Positions 57,484 through 64,000 of a stretch of 64,000 nt of DNA are shown here, piece after piece (position 1 is the first letter of the stretch; each line of letters starts with the position of its first letter). This stretch comes from Olsenella_K sp036454645 (GTDB lineage Bacteria; Actinomycetota; Coriobacteriia; Coriobacteriales; Atopobiaceae). The position numbers were made by a program, and so were the translations under genes. The stretch covers positions 46,698-110,697 of the forward strand of contig JAZHSQ010000002.1 in NCBI GenBank assembly GCA_036454645.1. Reading direction: 5' to 3'. A model generated the notes under the pieces. The model ran no database searches. It was not told where the DNA came from and saw only the letters and a program-made list of their open reading frames with translations.

Positions 57484-58764
57484 CTAGTGCCAGTAGCGGT
57501 CGATCGTCTGCTCGCGGTCCGGGCCGACGGTGATGATGCTCACGCGCACGCCGGCGAGCTGCTCGAGGAAGTCGATGTAGTCCTTGGCCTCGCGCGGCAG
57601 CTGGTAGAAGTTGCGCACGCCGGAGATGTCGCACTTCCAGCCGGGGAGCGTCTCGTAGACGGGCTTCGCGTGGTAGAAGACGCTCTGGTGCTCGGGGACG
57701 GTGGTGTAGCGCCTGCCGTCGCACTCGTAGGCGACGCAGACCTTGATCTCGTCCAGGCAGCCGAGGACGTCGAGCTTGGTGATCGCGAGGTCCGTGAGGC
57801 CGTTCACGCGGGCGGCGTAGTTGACGACCACCGCGTCGTACCAGCCGCAGCGACGCTTGCGGCCCGTCGTGACGCCGTACTCGTGGCCGACCTCGCCGAG
57901 CTTGTCGCCCACCTCGTCGTAGAGCTCGGTCGGGAAGGGGCCGGAGCCGACGCGGGTGAGGTAGGCCTTCGCGATGCCGAGCACGCGGTTGATGTTGGTG
58001 GGGCCGACGCCCGAGCCGGTGACCGCGCCGCCGGCGGTGCAGTTGGAGCTGGTCACGAAGGGGTAGGTGCCGAAGTCGATGTCGAGCATCGTCGCCTGCG
58101 CGCCCTCGAACAGGATGCTCTTGCCGCCCTCGAGCTGCTCGTTCAGGAACAGCGAGCTCTCGACGATGTAGGGGCGGATGCGCTCGGCGTAGGGCAGGTA
58201 GGTCTCGCAGATCTGGTCGACCGTGTAGGTGGGCAGCTCGTAGACCTTGGAGAGGATCGGGTTGGTGTAGGCCAGGGCCGCCTCGAGCTTCTCGCGGAAG
58301 ATGTGCTCGTCGAGCATGTCCTGCACGCGCAGGCCCGTGCGGTTCATCTTGTCCATGTAGGTGGGTCCGACGCCGCGCTTGGTCGTGCCGATGAGGTTCT
58401 TGCCGAGCTTCTTCTCGTGCGCGCCGTCGAGGTCCTTGTGGTACGGCATCACGATGTGGGCGTTGCCGGAGATCTTGAGGTCGTCACAGCTGATGCCCTG
58501 CGCCTCGAGGGTGTCGATCTCACCGAGAAGGACCTCGGGGTCGACGATGCAGCCGTTGCCGATCACCGGGTAGGTGTCGGGATACATGACGCCGGAGGGC
58601 ACCTGGTGGAGCGCGAGCTTGTGGCCGCCCGCCACCACGGTGTGGCCGGCGTTGGCGCCGCCCGCGTAGCGGCAGACCACGTCGTAGTCACCGGAGATGA
58701 GGTCGGTGACCTTACCCTTCCCTTCGTCGCCCCACTGGGTACCAACGAGAACATCTGCAGGCAT
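57484..58764 (-). CDS. purA: Adenylosuccinate synthetase
   Basis: A 426-residue GTP-dependent enzyme making adenylosuccinate from IMP and aspartate. The N-terminal VGTQWGDEGKGKVTDLIS is the P-loop-like signature; GGANAGHTVV with the catalytic His, GTTKRGVGPTYMDKMNR, FEGAQATMLDIDFGTYPFVTSS (in part) and TTGRKRRCGWYDAV follow. AGAGGAAA before the ATG at 58764 sets the start. It lies between dnaB (upstream on the strand) and purD. Confidence 0.97.
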   Translation of the reverse strand: MPADVLVGTQWGDEGKGKVTDLISGDYDVVCRYAGGANAGHTVVAGGHKLALHQVPSGVMYPDTYPVIGNGCIVDPEVLLGEIDTLEAQGISCDDLKISGNAHIVMPYHKDLDGAHEKKLGKNLIGTTKRGVGPTYMDKMNRTGLRVQDMLDEHIFREKLEAALAYTNPILSKVYELPTYTVDQICETYLPYAERIRPYIVESSLFLNEQLEGGKSILFEGAQATMLDIDFGTYPFVTSSNCTAGGAVTGSGVGPTNINRVLGIAKAYLTRVGSGPFPTELYDEVGDKLGEVGHEYGVTTGRKRRCGWYDAVVVNYAARVNGLTDLAITKLDVLGCLDEIKVCVAYECDGRRYTTVPEHQSVFYHAKPVYETLPGWKCDISGVRNFYQLPREAKDYIDFLEQLAGVRVSIITVGPDREQTIDRYWH

Positions 58765-58869
58765 CGCGTTTCCTCTCAAGATGGTGTGTACGAGCGCAGC
58801 CCTTGCCGCGCGGTTCAGCGGCAGGCTCCAGTATATCCCATGCGTAATCCCTGCTTGAAACCTCCGCCC

Positions 58870-60258
<1,389 letters not shown>

Positions 60259-60820
60259 GGGCCCTCCTTGCTACGATGCCCGCGCCGCCGGGACGCCCGG
60301 CCCTGTGAGGAGCGAGAGCGCCGAGGTCGGAGACTCAAGCCTACACCAAGAGGCGCCGTGGCGCTCCGACCCCTTTTCGCGGGGCGCTCCACGAGGGGTG
60401 CGGGACGCAAAGGCGCGGTCCGCGGGCATGGAGGCTCGGGCCTCCGGGGGCCCACGGGCGGTGCACTCGTTGCTACTTTTCTGGTTTTAAACAGTTTTCG
60501 CTGCGCTTACAAACCCCTCAACGGGTCTTTTGTTAGTTTTCACAGTTTTCAACATCCAGAGGGGAGAGGTTTTCACCATCTTCTGGCAACCACGCCGCTC
60601 GCATGCACGTATGCGGGCGGCAGGCGCGCCAATCCGGTGCCTCGCTATGACAAATGCTGCGTTCACGCAGGTAAGTGGCGCATGACTTGTCATGGACACA
60701 CGAGGCTCCCCTCCCCCGCCGACACGGCGGAGGAGGGGAGCCTCCTTGTTGCAACGCATGTTCGTGACGCCGCCTACCAGCGGGGATTGTAGAAATCTCC
60801 CGGAAGGGGCGCCGCGGGCG
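60259..60820. other. Intergenic region between dnaB and rplI with an AT-rich island
   Basis: The 560 bases hold no supported gene. 60259-60470 is GC-rich with nothing nameable. 60476-60600 is strikingly AT-rich (TTTTAAACAG, TTTTGTTAG) and contains three TTTTCAnnA-type nonamers at 60537, 60546 and 60570, resembling but not matching DnaA boxes. 60702-60745 is a terminator hairpin. Confidence 0.6.
60702..60745 (-). terminator. Strong hairpin downstream of rplI
   Basis: GAGGCTCCC plus a GC-rich continuation pairs with GGGGAGCCTC across a short loop, with only a few mismatches. It lies about 75 bases past the rplI stop and likely ends the rpsF-ssb-rpsR-rplI transcript. No good T run is visible on the minus strand. 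Confidence 0.65.
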
Positions 60821-61354
60821 CTACTCCTCGGGCGCAGCCTCGGTCTCGGCCTTGGCCTCGGCCTCGGTCTCGGTGGCCTCGGCCTCGACGGGCTCCTCCT
60901 CGGCCTTGGGCTCGTCGCCCACGAGGACGGTCACGTTGGCCGTGATGTCGCGGTAGAGGTTGACGCCAACCTCGTGGCGGCCGGCGGTCTTGATCGCGGC
61001 GACGCGCTCGATGCGTTTGCGGTCGACCTCGACGCCGAGCTCGTCCTTGATCGCGCTGGCGATCATGGCAGAGGTGACGGAGCCGAAGAGCTGGCCCTCG
61101 TCGCCGATCTTGGCGTCGACCTTGACGAGCTTGCCGTCAATGGCCTCCTTGACCGCGTTCGCGTCGGCGATGCGCTTCTCCTCGCGCTTGGCAATGCTGT
61201 ACCTGCGCTGCTCAAGCTGCTTCAGGTTACCAGGGGTGGCAAGCTGGGCGATCTTGTTGGGGATGAGGTAGTTCTCCGCATACCCCTGGGCGACGTCCAC
61301 GACGTCGCCCTCGCCGCCCTTGCCCCTGAGCTCACCCAGAAGGATGACTTTCAT
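60821..61354 (-). CDS. rplI: 50S ribosomal protein L9
   Basis: A 177-residue protein. The N-terminal domain MKVILLGELRGKGGEGDVVDVAQGYAENYLIPN (in part) is the classic L9 signature that binds 23S rRNA; the long connecting helix and C-terminal domain follow. About 30 extra C-terminal residues are Glu/Ala/Thr-rich (AEATETEAEAKAETEAAPEE), making it longer than the usual 150. AAAGGAG precedes the ATG. It belongs to the minus-strand rpsF-ssb-rpsR-DUF2232-rplI cluster. Confidence 0.96.
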   Translation of the reverse strand: MKVILLGELRGKGGEGDVVDVAQGYAENYLIPNKIAQLATPGNLKQLEQRRYSIAKREEKRIADANAVKEAIDGKLVKVDAKIGDEGQLFGSVTSAMIASAIKDELGVEVDRKRIERVAAIKTAGRHEVGVNLYRDITANVTVLVGDEPKAEEEPVEAEATETEAEAKAETEAAPEE

Positions 61355-61396
61355 GGGACACTCCTTTGATATGTCGGCCTGGGCCGACGTTCGAAA

Positions 61397-62407
61397 CTAA
61401 CTCCGGGACTGGTCCGCCCCTCGGCTGATTCCATGGCCAAGCTGCCTGAAATCCGCCAGGGCGTCCACCAGGCCCATCACGCACACCACGTAGAACGAAG
61501 ACTCCAGATACAACCCGAGCAGGATCAGGCAGGCGCGCAGGAAGTACCCGACCTCGTACTTCTCGCAGAGCCACCTCGTGAGGGCGAAGCCCTGGACCAC
61601 GTAGGCGACCCTCATGCAGAGCAGGAGGTTCGCCCCGACGGCCACGAGGACCGGATTGCCGACGGCCAGGCAGGTGCCGCCTGCCAGGCAGGCGAGGCCC
61701 GCGAGGACGAAGGCGAGCGTCCAGAAGGGCAGGGAGAACTCCGAGAAGCTCCACCCGGCGCCCTGGACCTCACGCCCCGCCTCCTTGCCCGCCGCCCTGA
61801 TGCCGGCGTAGGCCGCCGCATGGGCACAGGCTACGAAGACGAGGGCGGCGACCAGGCAGGTCGACGGCCACAACATCGGGAGGACCGACTCCATGCTAGA
61901 GATCTGCGACCTCTGCAGGAGCGTCAGGCCCGAGGTGTTGGCACCCTGGACCATGTTGGTGAACAGCTCGGCGGGAGTCGTCCCCACGAGTCGCGTCTCA
62001 AGGACCATGACCAGGGAGAGAAGGGCGCCGCTCGCGAGGGTCGTAGCGGACAGGAGCAGGGACGCGCGCCTTCGGGAGAAGAGCGCGACCGTGACCAGCG
62101 CCACGACGAGCAGGATGTTGAGCTGCTCCGCGACTATGTCCAGGGCGCTCTCTACGCCGAGGAGCGGCACGCCAACCGCCAGGGTCGCCGCCATCCCCAG
62201 GACGAGGTATCCCATCCCCCGCCTGGAGAGGCCTCTCCCCTCTCCCCCTGCGATCCGTCCGTAGCCATAGGCTGCGGGGATGCTGGCGAAGACGGGGACG
62301 AGAAGCGATGCCATCATGCCGAGGACGCACCAAAGCCACGCGGTGTCCTTGCGCCCCCTCGGCTTGCTCAGCCCCTCCCCGGAGGGAGCGGCCGGGTGGC
62401 CCTCCAT
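61397..62407 (-). CDS. DUF2232/YybS-like polytopic membrane protein
   Basis: A 336-residue membrane protein with about eight hydrophobic segments, the first beginning near WCVLGMMASLLVPVFASIPA. The location between rpsR and rplI is exactly where YybS (DUF2232) occurs in many Gram-positive bacteria, which supports the call. Function is unknown. The ATG at 62407 is preferred because AAGGGGG lies seven bases upstream; a GTG at 62464 would add 19 residues but has a poor site. Basic C-terminal tail. Confidence 0.78.
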   Translation of the reverse strand: MEGHPAAPSGEGLSKPRGRKDTAWLWCVLGMMASLLVPVFASIPAAYGYGRIAGGEGRGLSRRGMGYLVLGMAATLAVGVPLLGVESALDIVAEQLNILLVVALVTVALFSRRRASLLLSATTLASGALLSLVMVLETRLVGTTPAELFTNMVQGANTSGLTLLQRSQISSMESVLPMLWPSTCLVAALVFVACAHAAAYAGIRAAGKEAGREVQGAGWSFSEFSLPFWTLAFVLAGLACLAGGTCLAVGNPVLVAVGANLLLCMRVAYVVQGFALTRWLCEKYEVGYFLRACLILLGLYLESSFYVVCVMGLVDALADFRQLGHGISRGADQSRS

Positions 62408-62481
62408 GCTGAACCCCCTTGGGGGCTCGGGTATTCCGTTGTCACTACGTTCGAAGTGGAACACGTGCCTTGCGACCCCGA

Positions 62482-62760
62482 CTACCCGCGGCTACGGCCA
62501 CCGCGGCTGGAGACCACGGAGACGGTGTAGGGCAGGAGGGCCATAACGCGCGCACGCTTGATCGCGAGCGCGATGTCGTGCTGATGCTGCGTGCAAGCGC
62601 CAGTGACGCGGCGCGGCTTGATCTTGCCGCGGTCGGTCATGAACTTACGGAGGAGCTGCACATCCTTGTAGTCGATGTACTCGGTCTCCTCCTTGCAGAA
62701 CTGGCAGTACTTGCGGCGCGGCTGACGCTGAAATTCTTGCTTCTGTCGACGCTGAGCCAT
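62482..62760 (-). CDS. rpsR: 30S ribosomal protein S18
   Basis: A 92-residue protein. YCQFCKEE with a later Cys gives a possible zinc site; IDYKDVQLLRKFMTDRGKI and RRVTGACTQHQHDIALAIKRAR (in part) are the S18 signature that contacts 16S rRNA and S6. The Arg/Gln-rich N-terminus and Ser/Arg/Gly-rich C-terminus are slightly longer than average. It follows ssb by about 40 bases. Confidence 0.97.
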   Translation of the reverse strand: MAQRRQKQEFQRQPRRKYCQFCKEETEYIDYKDVQLLRKFMTDRGKIKPRRVTGACTQHQHDIALAIKRARVMALLPYTVSVVSSRGGRSRG

Positions 62761-62802
62761 GTCACAATGCCTTTCTCTGGGCGCCTCGGGGGCGCCTCTA
62801 AA

Positions 62803-63309
62803 TTAGAACGGGATGTCCTCGTCGTACACGTCCGCCGCGGGCGGGGTGCTGACGGGGGCACGGGAGGCGTCCTGGGGCGCCGGCTGCTGCGGCGCGTTGT
62901 ACGCCGGCTGGCCGTACGACTGGGAGCCGTAGGAGGGAGCGCCCTGGTAGTCCTGGGGCGCCGCCCCTCCCCTCTGCTGGTTGCGCGGGGAGAGGAACTC
63001 GACCTCGTCGACGACGACCTCGAGCTTGCTCCTACGCTGGCCGTCGCGCTCCCAGGAGCTGTAGCGAAGCTTGCCCTCGATGGCGACCTTCGAGCCCTTG
63101 CTCAGGAAGCGGCTGAGAGCCTCCGCTCGGGCACCGAACACGACGCAGTCCACGAAGTTGGGAACGTCCTCCCACTCGTTTGTCTGCGGGTTGCGACGAC
63201 GGTCGTTCACCGCGACGCCGAAGGTCAGGACCTGGGTCCCGCTGCCCGTCGAGCGAAGCTCCGGGTCACGGGTGAGGTTGCCTGAGATGTTTACCCTGTT
63301 GATGCTCAC
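62803..63309 (-). CDS. ssb: Single-stranded DNA-binding protein
   Basis: A 168-residue protein with an OB fold (SINRVNISGNLTRDPELR, VLTFGVAVNDRR, FVDCVVFGARAEALSRFL), a Gly/Gln/Ala/Pro/Tyr-rich linker and the acidic tip DEDIPF that recruits partner proteins. The start is a GTG. The one at 63309 gives the usual N-terminus, but GTG codons at 63315 and 63318 lie closer to the GAGAGG site, so three residues are in doubt. It lies between rpsF and rpsR, the standard order. Confidence 0.95.
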   Translation of the reverse strand: MSINRVNISGNLTRDPELRSTGSGTQVLTFGVAVNDRRRNPQTNEWEDVPNFVDCVVFGARAEALSRFLSKGSKVAIEGKLRYSSWERDGQRRSKLEVVVDEVEFLSPRNQQRGGAAPQDYQGAPSYGSQSYGQPAYNAPQQPAPQDASRAPVSTPPAADVYDEDIPF

Positions 63310-63357
63310 AGCCACCACTGCCTCTCGTTCGCGGGCACGCATGCCCGCCTACCACGC

Positions 63358-63651
63358 TTACTCCTTGTCGTCACGACGGACGATCATGTGGCGCTTCACA
63401 GCGTCGTTGATGCGCAGGACTCGGTCGAGCTCCGCGATCTGGGTGGGATCTGCGTGGAAGTTGATGAGGATGTAGTCACCCTCGGTGAGGCCGTCGATCT
63501 CGTAGGCGAGCTTGCGCTTGCCCCAGTCCTCGACGCTGTCGATCACGCCACCGTCGGTGGTCACCGCAACCTCGATGCGCTTGGAAACGCCCGCGCGGAC
63601 CTCCTCGGTTGCAGCAGGGTCGACGAAATACAGCAGTTCATAAGCCTTCAT
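63358..63651 (-). CDS. rpsF: 30S ribosomal protein S6
   Basis: A 97-residue protein: MKAYELLYFVDPAATEE, DWGKRKLAYEIDGLTEGDY and the closing RHMIVR segment are the S6 signature. It partners with S18 in the 30S platform. AGAGGAGG before the ATG sets the start. It is first in the ribosomal/ssb cluster on the minus strand. Confidence 0.97.
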   Translation of the reverse strand: MKAYELLYFVDPAATEEVRAGVSKRIEVAVTTDGGVIDSVEDWGKRKLAYEIDGLTEGDYILINFHADPTQIAELDRVLRINDAVKRHMIVRRDDKE

Positions 63652-64000
63652 ACTGTCACCTCCTCTGGGCTAATGGCTCCGGGACGTGAAGGTTTGCACC
63701 CGGAGCAGGAAAGGTACGGTGTGCAATCCTACCACACCTCCCGCAAGCTCCTGGAAACTCTCAGTTCCTCCACCATCTTCCTCGCGGCCCACACAAACCC
63801 TACCGCAGGGCGCGAACCGGGCCCTGTCAGTCGCCTGCGGCCCACTGGCAGCTGGGTGGCACGCGGAGCCCACTACCTCGCACTCCACGTTCGGGCTGGC
63901 GCGGAGGCGACTTTCCCGTCTACGCCCGGCGGAAAAGCTCGTGCTCCGGCGAGGCGCGTGCCGCAAGAGGGGAGAGGGGCGGCGCGCACCAGGCGCGCCG
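63652..64000. other. Upstream region of the rpsF cluster, cut by the window edge
   Basis: No gene is supported. A minus-strand TAGGAT at 63726-63731 is a possible -10 box for rpsF, giving a leader of about 70 bases. S6/S18 leader motifs known in other phyla were looked for and not clearly seen. The last 20 bases contain a GGCGCGC palindrome. Confidence 0.4.

Noticed and set aside
63180..63200. NPQTN motif in a protein, matching the known class B sortase sorting signal
   Set aside because: It lies in the OB-fold of the cytoplasmic single-strand DNA-binding protein, has no membrane segment or tail after it, and is a chance match.
63670..63966. Possible gene upstream of rpsF on the minus strand
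   Set aside because: Composition is Arg/Ser/Gly/Cys-rich without motifs, it has no good ribosome binding site, and it occupies the expected promoter region of the ribosomal cluster.

Overview
The window is a very GC-rich bacterial chromosome segment. Codons are strongly G/C-biased at third positions, GTG and TTG starts are frequent with good GGAGG-type ribosome binding sites, and the protein repertoire points to the class Coriobacteriia (Olsenella/Atopobiaceae-like Actinomycetota). Supporting hints are an A-type flavodiiron protein of an anaerobe, the rpsF-ssb-rpsR-DUF2232-rplI-dnaB order, paired RICIN-repeat cell-wall enzymes and a nuclease-like family I associate with Coriobacteria. The genus is an inference from gene style, not from a marker search.

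Region by region: 0-12.3 kb holds housekeeping and envelope genes (DEAD-box helicase end, an rRNA methyltransferase with a repeat-expanded loop, tadA, tRNA-Ser, lemA, a split-barrel flavoprotein, a domain-permuted family 3 glycosidase, a PRC-barrel protein, a YtxH-like protein, a lone cyanophycin-synthetase N-domain-like protein and a CNNM/CorC transporter-like protein). 12.4-27.1 kb is a cell-surface block: two giant secreted lectin-repeat proteins, one ending in a cysteine peptidoglycan hydrolase and one in an L,D-transpeptidase, flank an incomplete-looking dlt-type acylation set (MBOAT protein, adenylating enzyme, carrier protein and two DltD/SGNH-like proteins). One SGNH gene is interrupted by an in-frame amber codon. 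A flavodiiron gene sits inside this block.

27.3-40.5 kb is a surface polysaccharide locus: a large polytopic membrane protein, four family 2 glycosyltransferases, a DUF2304 protein, a DegT-type sugar aminotransferase, a Wzx-type flippase and three different ATP-grasp ligases. Together these suggest an amino-sugar glycan that is decorated by amide or peptide bonds. No polymerase, priming transferase or nucleotide-sugar synthesis gene is visible here. 40.7-47.6 kb has a nuclease-like orphan with an internal duplication, a divergent EF-G-like GTPase, a radical SAM protein and an RNA uracil methyltransferase.

47.9-58.8 kb carries purine biosynthesis genes on the minus strand (purE, purF, purM, purN close together with a class B sortase gene inserted between purE and purF; purA and purD further right), plus a pyridoxal kinase, a Nudix hydrolase and a secreted orphan. 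58.9-63.7 kb is the replication/ribosome cluster dnaB, rplI, DUF2232, rpsR, ssb, rpsF, with an AT-rich island between dnaB and rplI.

The least explained items are a two-copy intergenic repeat (near 3.5 kb and 18.6 kb), the amber-split SGNH gene, the triple ATP-grasp glycan locus and the lone cyanophycin-type domain. All functional statements come from reading motifs by eye; no database search was run.
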